64,000 bases of DNA, from positions 145,809,701 to 145,873,700 of the forward strand of contig CM053140.1 of assembly GCA_028571685.1 (NCBI GenBank), read 5' to 3'. The notes under the pieces are model-generated. The model had not been told where the DNA came from. It worked only from the letters and a program-made list of their open reading frames with translations, and searched no databases. This document shows positions 58,301 through 60,426 of the stretch, piece by piece (position 1 is the stretch's first letter; every line of letters starts with the position of its first letter). A program made the position numbers and the translations under genes. This stretch comes from Heterohyrax brucei. Its lineage: Eukaryota > Chordata > Mammalia > Hyracoidea > Procaviidae.

Positions 58301-60426
58301 ATCACAGAGCAGCAGACAGGAGAGATAAAAAGGGCACCCGGAGAACCCCAGTTTTTTAGTTACTATGCGTAGAGGTCTTCCCATTACCAACATTCTCTGG
58401 CCTGGTACACATATCCAGAACCCACATCAAGTATTTTCAGTAGGCCTAAAGAAAGGAATAATACACTCTAACAATCCAGAACTCTTTTTTTTCCCTCCTT
58501 AAGAAATGAAACAGTGATTCACTAGATTATCTGGTCCCCAGGATACTCAAATATAGAATGAGGCCTTCACCAACCTCAGTGAATGGCTGCAGCACCTGTG
58601 CCTAATTTATTGACTCTCAACCAGAACCCACCACCACTGAGTGGATTTTGACACATGACAGGCCTATAGAACAGAATAGAACTGCCCTACAGAGTTTCAA
58701 GGGAGTGCCCGGTGGATTCAAACTGATGACCTTTTGAATAGCAGCTATAGCAACTTTACCATTATGCCACCAGGGTTTCTACTGAATCTCAAGCTGAGGA
58801 ATAATCGTAGTAATCTCTTTCCTTAAAAGAGAACTTTAAAAAGTTCTTTAAATGGACTTTTCCTGGCCCTCTTGTTGGGTATAGGCTAGATAGAGGTCCC
58901 TGAAATCCAGGAGTAGACATTGTATCAAGCCTTTCTGTCTCCCCTCAGCCTACCTCCTGCTATAAAACTAGAGGTCTGTCCTTGAGTCTCCCATCCCATA
59001 TCTCCCAGAACAGAGACTGTCCCCTAGAGATCAGAGAAAATTCCTCCAGCCACTCCTAAATTCAAGGGACTATTCTTGGCCCTGCCATTAGAAATAATCA
59101 TTCGTCTTACAGAACCAAGGGAAATAATGCTTCATACCAAAACACCAAACCCAGTGCCATTGAGTCAGTTCAGCTCATAGCGACCCTACAGAATAAAGCA
59201 GAACTGCCCCATAGAGTTTCCAAGGAAAGCCTGGTGGATTTCAATTGCTGAGCTTCTGGTTAGCAGCCATAGCACTTAACCACTATGCCATGTTTAAATT
59301 CAAATATTTTATCTAAATAGAATGACAATAAAAATGATCATTTTCTAGTCTTGAATCTCATTCAATAAGGATACCTATTCCTTCTCATACTCATGAAAAA
59401 GAGCGTAGAGATAAGGTCCTTTCCTTTGTTAAAAGACAAATGAACACATGACCAGGAAATGAGAGAACATGCCTTCCCCCCACCCCTTTTTTTTCATTGA
59501 AACAAACTGTGCAATCAGTTTAACAGATTGGTTCTTGAGCCACATTACACATGATGGTAATGGTCAATGCCAATATGAGAATACCACAGAAGTAGTATGA
59601 ATTAGAAATCTACATTTTCAAAAATGCTCTCTATATCCAGTGTGTCATCATTAGCCATGGAATATGCTCAAAAAAAGATACATATTATCATAGGAGAGCA
59701 TATCTATACATATCCTGACAAAGATATTTTATAACTTGCACTCTAAATTATTGCTTCATATTATTTTGTTCATAAAGAAATTTATTTTGGTCATTCTACA
59801 TCCAAAGATGGAGTCCCCTAAGATAACTAAGTTTGATAAGTTAAAAAGACAAGCTAGCCATCAAAAAAGTTCAAGTGCCATTATCTTTTTCCATTTATTT
59901 CTTTTTTAGTAACATATAACTGAGAAATATGCAAAAGACACCATCATTAACCTGTAGGAATATAGGACAGAGTGTGACTCTCCATAAAGTTTCCATGGAG
60001 CACCTGGCAGAATGAACTGCCAACCTTTTGGTTAGCAGTTATAGCAATTAACCACTATGCCACCAGAGTTTCCATATAAGGATATATCTATGGTGAATAG
60101 TAAAAACTACTGCACCGGTCCTATATTTACCCATTTATTGTTGTGTTTGCTAATTTTTCTGACCTTTGTAGAAATAGATTCCTTCTAGTTTTGAACCTGC
60201 TGTACCCTAAGTTAACCATAGCTTACTATTTTTACTATCTCTTTATGCTACTAAAACAATGCTCACATTGCTGGATTAAAATCATCTGAGGTATGTTCCA
60301 AAATTTCCTGCATTCTAAGAAATGGTCATTTAGAGTAACAATTAAGGCTTTTTTAACCATTTTTTTTTTCTTTTATTTGCAGCTTTAAGGATGAGAATGG
60401 CCAAGCTGGGGAAAAAGGTGATCTGA
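2479..60426 (+). CDS. PALMD: Palmdelphin, full gene (8 coding exons, 551 aa)
   Basis: Joining 2479-2523, 20729-20809, 26779-26903, 51767-51881, 52016-52049, 52170-52283, 54844-55941 and 60383-60426 gives one open frame of 1656 nt, which is 551 codons plus TGA. Every intron is GT...AG and every junction keeps phase. The protein starts [15 protein letters not shown], has a Glu/Lys/Gln-rich coiled coil over about residues 1-122, then a long polar, probably disordered region. Near residues 410-460 comes the paralemmin-family block [13 protein letters not shown] / [19 protein letters not shown], and the end is [14 protein letters not shown]. Length and order match mammalian palmdelphin as I remember it. 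Family knowledge: paralemmins are phosphoproteins tied to membrane and cell-shape dynamics. The main palmdelphin form lacks the CaaX lipid anchor of paralemmin-1 and is largely cytosolic. The human locus is linked to calcific aortic stenosis. I see no frameshift or early stop. Confidence 0.97.
5565..5882 (+). mobile_element. Chimeric tRNA/RTE-type SINE with a small AfroSINE piece in front
   Basis: 5622-5718 is an AfroSINE tRNA-like head (gatggttaagtgctacg, gctaaccgaaaggtcg). It passes into RTE-type sequence (actcagaagaaagccctgg, cagccagtgaaaaccctgtg) and ends in gtcgccaggagtccgatg ... ctagcaacaacagc, like the 3' end of an RTE LINE. 5565-5621 looks like a reversed AfroSINE scrap. Confidence 0.6.
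6211..6379 (-). mobile_element. AfroSINE, short (deleted) type
   Basis: In reverse it has the full order: tRNA-like head, short middle without the 'agatgtggcagtctgc' segment, and a gactca-rich 3' end next to an A-run. Inside intron 1. Confidence 0.85.
8482..8646 (-). mobile_element. AfroSINE, short type
   Basis: An A-run and 'actgccatcaagtcaattc' at the left, 'accactacactatcagggtt' at the right. The middle is short and somewhat diverged. Confidence 0.85.
9528..9695 (+). mobile_element. AfroSINE, short type
   Basis: Starts ggaaaccctaatggtatag and ends in a TTTGG-rich tail after gttggaatcgacaccag. Sense copy of full length for the deleted subfamily. Confidence 0.88.
10013..10520 (+). mobile_element. 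Solo LTR, ERVL/MaLR-like
   Basis: About 508 bp, starting near gggattgaaatgtgtccccc, with a poly(A) signal in 'gagaataaactttgctt' near 10450 and the end gctagataactaagaca. The layout is that of a mammalian ERVL/MaLR LTR. No internal viral genes flank it. The subfamily is not identified. Confidence 0.65.
10958..11375 (+). mobile_element. Solo LTR, MLT1/MST-like (ERVL-MaLR)
   Basis: Begins tgttatgtactgaatagtgt, contains 'gtccttataagaagagagag' and 'aaataaatttctgttgtgct', and ends 'ttagcagccctagacaact' plus aataca. This is the well-known MaLR LTR pattern. Confidence 0.8.
11640..11880 (+). repeat. Ancient mammalian repeat, class not identified
   Basis: 'acccagaggatgttcaccaa', 'cctgaatacttccaatacta' and a following Leu/Pyr-rich tract recall a repeat spread through placental genomes. 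I cannot name the family. Confidence 0.35.
12163..12330 (+). mobile_element. AfroSINE, short type, with target duplication
   Basis: Starts ggaaacccagatggcatag. The 11-bp 'tttagtttcat' occurs directly before (12152-12162) and directly after the element, so the insertion is intact at both ends. Confidence 0.88.
12586..12612 (-). mobile_element. Tiny AfroSINE 3'-end fragment (about 25 bp)
   Basis: 'agccaagtgccgtcaagtcg' is only the 3' terminus of AfroSINE in reverse. Nothing else of the element is present. Confidence 0.55.
12655..13250 (+). mobile_element. L1 LINE 3' fragment, copy A
   Basis: 'taatgcagctctgatcaaaa' is late ORF2 sequence. Next come 'cactgctggagggagcatga', 'ttgacctagaaattcatgac' and 'aggactgattaaatacagta', typical of old L1M 3' ends. 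A 35-bp AfroSINE scrap interrupts it at 12956. Confidence 0.7.
12956..12990 (-). mobile_element. Minute AfroSINE insertion (35 bp) with 11-bp target duplication
   Basis: 'ccaagtgtcgtcgagtcata' and 15 further bases are the AfroSINE 3' end in reverse. The direct repeat 'ccaaaatgaag' stands at 12945-12955 and 12991-13001. Removing the insert restores an uninterrupted L1 fragment. Confidence 0.75.
13335..14365 (+). mobile_element. L1 LINE 3' fragment, copy B
   Basis: A second old L1M-like run: 'aaagagttcttacaaatcaa', 'aggccaatagaaaaacaggt', 'cttctagaaatctatcctaa', and a 3' UTR close 'ggattttcaaaatgttctac'. It lies just behind copy A in the same orientation. Confidence 0.7.
14740..14880 (+). repeat. 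MIR SINE
   Basis: 'ctcagtttcttcatctatgt', 'aatggggataaatacagtcg' and the tail 'tcttaataaatgtcac'. Confidence 0.7.
14889..15041 (+). mobile_element. AfroSINE, short type
   Basis: Starts aagtgctggtggcacag and ends gtttggtctgggg. 'acagtcat' stands before and after and may be a shortened target duplication. It sits at the end of a MIR. Confidence 0.82.
16190..16344 (+). repeat. L2 LINE fragment, left part, split by a mariner element
   Basis: 'ttcattgctccctatttcag' and 'aaataaatcccaatctcctt' match the region of L2 before its 3' end. The remainder resumes at 16794. Confidence 0.55.
16345..16791 (-). mobile_element. Foldback mariner element, copy 1 (left end truncated)
   Basis: Inverted arms (about 16345-16407 and 16636-16791) surround a remnant of a mariner transposase read on the minus strand. 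The right end 'ggacctca' is followed by TA at 16792. Same layout as the copies at 40623 and 47828, but it lacks about 100 bp of the left arm. In intron 1. Confidence 0.7.
16794..16965 (+). repeat. L2 LINE 3' end, right part
   Basis: 'gagaattaagctccttgtgg', 'cagttcctaacaccatctta' and 'gtattagataaattaat' fit the L2 3' terminus, continuing the piece at 16190-16344 across the mariner insertion. Confidence 0.55.
17013..17169 (-). mobile_element. AfroSINE, short type
   Basis: 'tgtcactgagttggttctga' at the left, 'accactaccccaccagggtt' at the right. Complete in reverse orientation. Confidence 0.86.
17266..17395 (-). mobile_element. RTE LINE fragment
   Basis: 'catccttgttatgcttgagc' and 'ccattgttgcagccc' are the reverse complement of the RTE 3' coding region, in the same form as the piece at 47728. 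A SINE-like start precedes it. Confidence 0.5.
18425..18645 (+). repeat. MIR SINE
   Basis: 'ctgcctgggttcaagccctg', 'gccacttatgattcctgaga' and 'ctgtttcatctcttataaaa' follow the MIR order. Confidence 0.72.
19340..19690 (-). repeat. MIR SINE split by an AfroSINE
   Basis: The left part (19340-19426) has 'gcactcttctgggcactttt'. The right part (19579-19690) has 'attattacctctattttatg' and 'acagacgcatagctaataaa'. The AfroSINE at 19427-19578 lies between. Confidence 0.62.
19427..19578 (-). mobile_element. AfroSINE, short type, inside a MIR
   Basis: Left end has an A-rich run and 'actcaatgccattgagttga'. The right end 'ccagggtcttaaccactgcc' is slightly truncated. Confidence 0.83.
19700..19853 (-). mobile_element. 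AfroSINE, short type, diverged
   Basis: 'catagccttagagttgcttt' at the left, 'accactgtgccaccagggct' at the right. More mutated than its neighbour at 19427. Confidence 0.8.
20069..20213 (-). mobile_element. AfroSINE, short type
   Basis: 'aagccactgccattgagtca' at the left, 'ccaccaccccaccag' at the right. A few bases around the gactcatagcgac site are missing. It ends 515 bp before exon 2. Confidence 0.82.
20504..20532. repeat. TA microsatellite
   Basis: Alternating TA with two 'cata' interruptions, about 29 bp, roughly 200 bp before exon 2. Confidence 0.8.
20729..20809 (+). CDS. PALMD: PALMD coding exon 2 (residues 16-42)
   Basis: It is preceded by a long T-run and the acceptor ttctttcag, and followed by the donor AAG|gtaact; phase 0 at both ends. 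It encodes [20 protein letters not shown] and then LKHQHLK, a highly charged coiled-coil segment. The 81-nt length is a multiple of three, so skipping it would keep frame. Confidence 0.96.
21860..21903 (+). repeat. 44-bp motif shared with 28656-28699
   Basis: 'gattttgagataagcc' is identical in both places and the preceding 28 bases are largely the same. The flanks differ. Possibly two relics of an old interspersed repeat I cannot name. Confidence 0.5.
21940..22006. repeat. TG tract next to a CA tract
   Basis: A TG-rich run (21940-21970) is followed after a few bases by a CA-rich run (21972-22006), giving a near-inverted repeat. Confidence 0.8.
22525..22656 (+). mobile_element. AfroSINE, 5'-truncated copy of the long (undeleted) type
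   Basis: Begins in the middle segment absent from the short type (gagaaagatatggcaag) and runs to the 3' end. The 13-bp 'ttatgtacaaggt' flanks it at 22512-22524 and 22657-22669, so the truncation happened at insertion. Confidence 0.85.
23205..23353 (-). mobile_element. AfroSINE, short type
   Basis: 'cttgctgccatcaagttgat' at the left, 'accactatgccaccagggct' at the right. Confidence 0.84.
23390..23582 (+). mobile_element. AfroSINE-related element, diverged
   Basis: 'agcccgtggtggtgcctaca', 'cagctggcagttcaaatcca', 'ccctatggagccgttctact' and 'gagtcaccaggagtgaaagc' follow the SINE order with an extra middle segment. An old or separate subfamily. Confidence 0.6.
24263..24466 (-). mobile_element. 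AfroSINE, long (undeleted) type
   Basis: About 200 bp. It includes the middle segment 'taatctttacaggagcggat' and 'ccagatctttctcccatgga' that the short copies lack. Confidence 0.82.
24897..25054 (+). mobile_element. AfroSINE, short type, well preserved
   Basis: Starts gaaaccctggtggcatagtg and ends gactcgacggcagtgagtgg, one of the least mutated copies here and a good reference for the family. Confidence 0.9.
25305..25328. repeat. AAG microsatellite after an A-run
   Basis: An A-run followed by seven to eight GAA units. Confidence 0.8.
25540..25674 (+). mobile_element. RTE-related SINE or LINE fragment
   Basis: 'gaagaaaggcttggcaatct' and 'actcccgacaaatcagccgc' match the RTE 5' region. 'gtgaggttgccgtgaactgg' resembles its 3' end. 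The piece between is short, as in a 5'+3' RTE-derived SINE. Confidence 0.5.
26036..26194 (-). mobile_element. AfroSINE, short type (left member of an inverted pair)
   Basis: 'aaacccattgccatcaagtc' at the left, 'accactacccaatcagggtt' at the right. It stands head to head with the sense copy at 26221, 26 bp away. Confidence 0.86.
26221..26389 (+). mobile_element. AfroSINE, short type (right member of an inverted pair)
   Basis: Starts gaaaaccctggtggtgtag and ends with a TTTGG-rich tail. About 390 bp before exon 3. Confidence 0.87.
26779..26903 (+). CDS. PALMD: PALMD coding exon 3 (residues 43-83 and two bases of 84)
   Basis: The acceptor is gatatcag and the donor CTCAG|gtacgg. It encodes [20 protein letters not shown] and continues through the Gln-rich [17 protein letters not shown]. 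It ends two bases into a codon (AG), which the first base of exon 4 completes as AGT (Ser). The upstream polypyrimidine tract is weak. AfroSINEs of opposite strands lie on the two sides. Confidence 0.95.
27471..27625 (-). mobile_element. AfroSINE, short type, fused to a second copy
   Basis: 'cctactgccactgagtcaat' at the left, 'accactacaccatcagggca' at the right, where it runs directly into the next copy. Confidence 0.83.
27626..27736 (-). mobile_element. AfroSINE, partial, in tandem with the previous copy
   Basis: It begins in 'gagtggagctgcccagtaga', so its 3' third is missing, and continues to 'accactatgctatcagagtt'. No spacer separates it from the copy at 27471. Confidence 0.8.
28488..28649 (-). 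mobile_element. AfroSINE, short type
   Basis: 'aaatccactgctgtcgagtc' at the left, 'atcactattccaccagggtc' at the right. Confidence 0.86.
28656..28699 (+). repeat. 44-bp motif shared with 21860-21903
   Basis: The second copy of the motif ending 'gattttgagataagcc', directly beside an AfroSINE. Confidence 0.5.
28979..29041. repeat. Purine-rich tract
   Basis: About 63 bases of almost pure A and G with no fixed unit. Confidence 0.8.
29058..29190 (-). repeat. MIR SINE
   Basis: 'ccaggcactttccatagatt' and 'agttacagagttaacaagtg' follow a reversed MIR. Confidence 0.62.
29205..29358 (+). mobile_element. AfroSINE, short type
   Basis: 'ggagctctggttccacagtg' at the start and 'gagtcggaattaactcaaca' near the end. 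It sits at the end of a MIR. Confidence 0.83.
29748..29953 (-). mobile_element. AfroSINE, long type, diverged
   Basis: About 205 bp with the middle 'gctgtgatctttgagaagca' retained. Starts 'tctgccatcaagtcagcgcc' and ends 'tgtgccacccagggactcc'. Confidence 0.75.
30865..31040 (+). repeat. MIR SINE, diverged
   Basis: 'catctctttgagccttggtt' and 'acagttctaagtagctacat' in MIR order. Confidence 0.6.
31268..31438 (-). mobile_element. AfroSINE-related element, long type, diverged
   Basis: 'gttgttgccagctcaaggca', 'tcaccaggtctttctttgag' and 'ttcagttagcagcagagagc' follow the long type in reverse, with several gaps. Confidence 0.6.
31455..31600 (+). mobile_element. AfroSINE, short type, head truncated
   Basis: Begins within the tRNA-like head ('gctgctgaccaaaaggctgg') and keeps the complete 3' end, 'gttggaattgactcagtggc'. 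It faces the preceding minus copy. Confidence 0.82.
31606..31695 (-). repeat. MIR SINE fragment
   Basis: 'ccctgtgctaagcattttac' and 'caccctgtgaggtaggtagc' match a reversed MIR core. Confidence 0.55.
32893..33015 (+). mobile_element. AfroSINE, 5'-truncated copy of the long type
   Basis: Begins 'ttgggagaaagatgtggcag', which belongs to the long subfamily, and ends 'ggatgcaattcagcagcagt'. Truncated near the same point as the copy at 22525. Confidence 0.8.
33085..33413 (-). mobile_element. Long AfroSINE-related SINE with a different tRNA-like head
   Basis: The 3' end resembles AfroSINE. The middle has 'tggaagtagatcaccaggcc' and 'ctggaagctctgttgaaact'. The head 'aaaattctaccactgaattg' recalls a different tRNA from the lysine-like head of the other copies. 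About 330 bp. Confidence 0.6.
34271..34338. repeat. GGAT/GGGT tetranucleotide microsatellite
   Basis: About 17 units of ggat with a block of gggt and gtga variants in the middle. Confidence 0.9.
34700..34895 (-). repeat. MIR SINE
   Basis: 'ttatcctcattttgcacaaa', 'taaagcacagaagggctata' and 'ggtctctctgactccgggca' match MIR in reverse. Confidence 0.65.
36105..36500 (+). mobile_element. A-tailed repeat family, copy 1 (possibly an L1 3' UTR)
   Basis: It shares 'aaaaaagaccagactta' with the copy at 62915 and then 'aaaacaatatgtgtactaac' and a close with 'catttaaagtacagtaaata'. The family also has a G-rich purine tract before the 3' end. I cannot assign the parent element with certainty. Confidence 0.5.
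36942..37028 (-). mobile_element. AfroSINE fragment, highly diverged
   Basis: 'agaacccaacttccgccgag' and 'gcgcttctgactcacagtgg' look like a reversed AfroSINE 3' end. The rest has decayed. Confidence 0.35.
37163..37257 (+). mobile_element. AfroSINE, head only
   Basis: 'gatccctgtggcatagtggt' to 'ctccttggaaaccctgtggg'. The 3' half is missing and non-SINE sequence follows at once. Confidence 0.78.
37487..39524 (+). mobile_element. RTE-type LINE, inactive, about 2.0 kb
   Basis: A 5' region (gctgtgatgctggaagctat ... gagcttccagactaagacg) is followed by coding remnants of endonuclease/reverse transcriptase and a 3' end 'agagtcagaaccaactcaac' plus agcacctaacaacaac. A family copy should be over 3 kb, so internal parts are lost. 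The catalytic YxDD region at 38728-38739 reads Y-I-N-D, with the first Asp changed, and many stops interrupt the frame. It belongs to the RTE/BovB class thought to move AfroSINE. The 3' end is intact. Confidence 0.8.
39620..39800 (+). mobile_element. AfroSINE, long (undeleted) type
   Basis: Keeps 'agtaaaatgtggcagtctgc' and 'tttgatcaagattactgtct'. Head 'tggtgtctcagtggttaagt'. Confidence 0.82.
39979..40172 (-). mobile_element. AfroSINE, long type
   Basis: Reverse copy with 'ctgtaatctttatggaagca' and 'gccacatctttctcccatga', followed by 'aacctttcggttagcagcca'. Confidence 0.83.
40285..41282 (+). repeat. Old placental repeat split by a mariner element; class not named
   Basis: The left part (40285-40622) has 'tttaaacaagggagaaagtg' and 'tgttggccagaatttagtca'. 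The right part (41185-41282) has 'tctgttactaaaaagaagaa'. Together they follow a repeat I know from placental genomes but cannot name. The mariner copy at 40623-41184 lies between. Confidence 0.5.
40623..41184 (-). mobile_element. Foldback mariner element, copy 2
   Basis: 562 bp. Inverted arms 40623-40790 and 41017-41184 of about 168 bp each. Between them, on the minus strand, lies the C-terminal part of a mariner transposase: [17 protein letters not shown] (with the last catalytic Asp) and then [12 protein letters not shown]. The left flank is TA (40621-40622), the right flank TG, a decayed TA. The N-terminal two thirds of a transposase are absent, so it is non-autonomous. Confidence 0.8.
41570..41755 (-). 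repeat. MIR SINE
   Basis: 'tctcacttatctctttaata' and 'aatgagaaaactgaagctgg' are a reversed MIR core. Confidence 0.65.
42086..42282 (-). mobile_element. AfroSINE, long type
   Basis: 'catcacatctttctcccatg'-type middle retained, 'accactgccccaccaaggtt' at the right end. It appears to have cut off the LTR fragment that follows. Confidence 0.82.
42283..42358 (-). mobile_element. LTR start fragment carrying a telomere-like run
   Basis: Read in reverse, 'tgttatggattcaattgtac' and 'ccccaaataaatgttgg' are a MaLR/ERVL LTR 5' start. It continues into 'aatcctaaccctaaccctaa' and 'tcctaacatgtgaatacag', where such LTRs have a single cctaacccc. 42293-42318 is the TTAGGG-like run. Confidence 0.6.
42700..42722. 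repeat. Pyrimidine tract
   Basis: Repeated ttttcc followed by a T-run. Confidence 0.7.
43155..43625 (+). mobile_element. Diverged AfroSINE-type element split by an A-tailed insertion
   Basis: The left part (43155-43285) has 'cagctgctaactcaaagggt' and 'ggaggttcaagcccatccga'. The right part (43558-43625) has 'gatctactctgacacacatg' and 'ggtcaccaggagtcaggctc'. The insertion at 43286-43557 carries a 13-bp duplication. Confidence 0.6.
43286..43557 (+). mobile_element. A-tailed repeat family, copy 2, with 13-bp target duplication
   Basis: 272 bp ending 'gttgtacattttcactcaat' and then cataataaaaaa. 'gaaaatcgtatgg' (43273-43285) and 'gaaaatcctatgg' (43558-43570) are the target duplication, one base apart. 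An A-tail plus duplication shows L1-type retroposition, with the 5' end truncated. A purine-rich tract lies at 43388-43440. Confidence 0.7.
43632..43751 (-). mobile_element. AfroSINE, short type, partial
   Basis: Lacks the extreme 3' end; 'ccctataggacagagtggaa' to 'tgtgccatcagggctcc'. Confidence 0.8.
43762..43929 (-). mobile_element. AfroSINE, short type
   Basis: 'taaacccattgccgtcaaat' at the left, 'accactatgccaccaggctt' at the right. Confidence 0.87.
44190..44365 (+). repeat. MIR SINE
   Basis: 'tttaatcatctgtcaaatgg' and 'agtgcagtgcctggtacagt' are MIR core and tail. Confidence 0.65.
44847..44941. promoter_or_regulatory. Pair of AP-1-type sites in intron 3
   Basis: TGACTCA at 44847-44853 and TGAGTCAGCA (AP-1 plus Maf half-site) at 44932-44941, in a repeat-free stretch of higher GC. 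These are perfect matches to known consensus sites. That they work as an enhancer is only inference. Confidence 0.25.
45112..45278. repeat. CA/TA/TG alternating purine-pyrimidine tract
   Basis: About 165 bases of mixed ca, ta and tg dinucleotides with internal inverted repeats, such as cacacacac against gtgtgtgtg at 45114-45145. Confidence 0.85.
45438..45468. repeat. GATA microsatellite
   Basis: About seven gata/gaca units. Confidence 0.8.
45686..45900 (-). mobile_element. MER5A-type hAT (Charlie) relic
   Basis: In reverse it begins 'cacagtggttctcaaccaga' and contains 'ggcagtttctggaaacattg' and 'ggtatctactgggtagaggg', the well-known MER5A order. Confidence 0.78.
46940..47065. mobile_element. 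Two AfroSINE 3' ends in opposite orientation
   Basis: 46965-47000 is a reversed 3' end (cattgccattaagtcagctc). 47015-47065 is a sense 3' end (gctatgaatcagaattgact). They face each other with about 20 bp between. Confidence 0.65.
47069..47554 (-). mobile_element. Solo LTR, ERVL/MaLR-like, reverse orientation
   Basis: In reverse it starts 'tgtcatggattgaattgtgc', the common start of this LTR class, and runs about 486 bp to 'ggtagtactagatgact'. No internal viral genes flank it. The subfamily is not identified. Confidence 0.6.
47570..47724 (+). mobile_element. AfroSINE, short type
   Basis: 'gatggcacagtagctaagag' to 'gaattgactcatcggcaatg'. It adjoins an RTE fragment on its right. Confidence 0.86.
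47728..48590 (-). mobile_element. RTE LINE fragment split by a mariner element
   Basis: The left part (47728-47827) has 'gatcattgtcatgtttgagt'. The right part (48376-48590) has 'agatgtcctttcctggcaac', 'tcttttggcaattcacagta' and 'tcaatattctttcccaacag'. They are the reverse complement of adjoining parts of the RTE coding region, with the mariner copy between. Confidence 0.7.
47828..48375 (-). mobile_element. Foldback mariner element, copy 3, with TA target duplication
   Basis: 548 bp. Arms 47828-48000 and 48208-48375. TA stands at 47826-47827 and 48376-48377. The ends 'cacgcatttgacaattaa' and, in reverse, 'cgaggtctgacaattaat' form the terminal repeat. Between the arms on the minus strand lie fragments of mariner transposase ([20 protein letters not shown]). 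Confidence 0.82.
48591..49395 (+). repeat. L2 LINE 3' region, left part
   Basis: 'ctgtgtgatctggctacctg', 'cttcaagtctctcttcaaag' and 'agcactctctacacctcttc' follow the L2 3' region in sense. The extreme 3' end continues at 49787. Confidence 0.7.
49478..49786 (+). mobile_element. hAT-like relic split by an RTE 3' end
   Basis: 'ggcttggcagactatggccc' at the left and 'tctggccctttacagaacaa' with 'gtttgtcagcat' at the right recall a hAT-type element with 'cggcaaact' ends. 49637-49752 inside is RTE. The family is not named. Confidence 0.45.
49637..49752 (+). mobile_element. RTE LINE 3' end, short
   Basis: 'aacaactgtgaggctggtgc', 'catagggtcgctatgactca' and 'gaaccaactggtcagctgag' plus aacaacc match the end of the larger RTE copy at 39391-39524. 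Confidence 0.72.
49787..49935 (+). repeat. L2 LINE 3' end, right part
   Basis: 'tagaatggaaattcgttgat', 'ttgttccctgtcatatcctc' and 'aaatgaatgaatgg' are the L2 terminus, continuing 48591-49395. Confidence 0.65.
50255..50415 (-). repeat. MIR SINE
   Basis: 'ggcaggtattattagtctca' and 'cagtttcacagagggtaagg' are a reversed MIR core. Confidence 0.62.
51767..51881 (+). CDS. PALMD: PALMD coding exon 4 (residues 84-122)
   Basis: The acceptor is gtcatcag after a TTG-rich tract; the donor is AGG|gtaagc, close to ideal. It encodes [21 protein letters not shown] and then [18 protein letters not shown], the last part of the predicted coiled coil. It ends at a codon boundary. Confidence 0.95.
51882..52169 (+). 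other. PALMD: PALMD introns 4 and 5 flanking the 34-nt exon
   Basis: Intron 4 is 51882-52015 (134 bp, phase 0). Intron 5 is 52050-52169 (120 bp, phase 1). Both are GT...AG, AT-rich and free of repeats. Such short introns suggest splicing by intron definition here. Confidence 0.88.
52016..52049 (+). CDS. PALMD: PALMD coding exon 5, a 34-nt microexon (residues 123-133)
   Basis: It lies between a 134-bp and a 120-bp intron. The acceptor is tttttcttatag and the donor AGAG|gtatgt. It encodes [11 protein letters not shown] and leaves one base for the next codon. Both splice sites look good and the frame joins exon 4 to exon 6, so I take it as real despite its size. Confidence 0.93.
52170..52283 (+). 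CDS. PALMD: PALMD coding exon 6 (residues 134-171)
   Basis: The acceptor is gattttacag and the donor AAAG|gtacaa. It encodes [20 protein letters not shown] and then [18 protein letters not shown]. The acidic [12 protein letters not shown] piece followed by a basic cluster is typical of palmdelphin. Phase 1 on both sides. Confidence 0.95.
52785..52960. repeat. MIR/L2-type tail repeat
   Basis: 'catccagcaaatacttcgtg', 'agcacctaccatgtgccaag' and 'tcatggaaatgacattccag' are typical of this old repeat class. Confidence 0.6.
53340..53720. repeat. Unclassified old interspersed repeat in intron 6
   Basis: 'ggaatgactcacagaattct', 'agatgcatagggtgaggtct' and 'ccaaccaagaagctccatct' recall a repeat known from many placental genomes. 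I cannot name it. Confidence 0.4.
54049..54183 (-). mobile_element. AfroSINE, short type, head truncated
   Basis: 'actgctgctgagttgattcc' at the left; stops at 'ggttagcagacttagcag' before the head end. Confidence 0.83.
54844..55941 (+). CDS. PALMD: PALMD coding exon 7, the large exon (residues 172-537)
   Basis: The acceptor is gtctctcaacag and the donor TTAACAG|gtaata. It encodes two thirds of the protein. It starts [18 protein letters not shown]; the middle is rich in Ser, Thr and Pro with TPQR and SPK-type phosphosite-like motifs. The conserved stretch [13 protein letters not shown] ... [19 protein letters not shown] follows, then a PTPLPRKR basic patch. The end DPSLT-G is split one base into a codon. 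If the donor is ignored the frame stays open to 55994 (separate entry). Confidence 0.97.
54844..55994 (+). CDS. PALMD: PALMD alternative terminal exon: exon 7 read-through ending in a CaaX box
   Basis: Beyond the splice donor at 55942 the frame continues 17 codons, [17 protein letters not shown], to a TGA at 55992-55994. The tail has a Lys/His basic run, three cysteines (CHCC) and a final CVVM. That order (basic, palmitoylatable Cys, CaaX with Met at X) is the lipid-anchor layout of paralemmin-1, as I remember its end. The product would be 554 residues. An ATTAAA at 56780-56785 could serve as a poly(A) signal. The reading is direct; use of this form in the animal is inference. Confidence 0.6.
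56780..56785 (+). terminator. PALMD: Possible poly(A) signal ATTAAA for the CaaX form
   Basis: ATTAAA stands 785 bases beyond the read-through stop codon. No AATAAA occurs between the stop and here. Its use is not shown by the sequence. Confidence 0.3.
58620..58781 (-). mobile_element. AfroSINE, short type, diverged
   Basis: 'cccaccaccactgagtggat' at the left, 'accattatgccaccagggtt' at the right. Confidence 0.84.
59140..59290 (-). mobile_element. AfroSINE, short type
   Basis: 'aaacccagtgccattgagtc' at the left, 'gcacttaaccactatgcca' at the right. Confidence 0.86.
59954..60075 (-). mobile_element. AfroSINE, 3' end missing
   Basis: 'aggaatataggacagagtgt' to 'accactatgccaccagagtt'. About 300 bp before exon 8. 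Confidence 0.8.
60383..60426 (+). CDS. PALMD: PALMD coding exon 8 (residues 538-551 and stop)
   Basis: It follows a long T-rich tract and the acceptor tttgcag. Together with the last base of exon 7 it encodes [14 protein letters not shown] and then TGA at 60424-60426. This short basic end replaces the CaaX tail that read-through of exon 7 would give. Confidence 0.95.

Larger units (their letters stand above)
55942..60382 (+). other. PALMD: PALMD intron 7 (4.4 kb), also the possible 3' end of the CaaX form
   Basis: A phase 1 intron. The first 52 bases stay open as the CaaX tail. 55995-58619 is repeat-free AT-rich sequence, notable in a window this full of SINEs, and could be the long 3' UTR of the read-through form. 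Three minus-strand AfroSINEs follow at 58620, 59140 and 59954. Confidence 0.8.

Noticed and set aside
55994..60382. Reading the exon 7 read-through as the only PALMD end
   Set aside because: The donor at 55942 fits consensus, and exon 8 joins in frame to the well-known [14 protein letters not shown] end with a poly(A) signal behind it, so the spliced form must be the main one.
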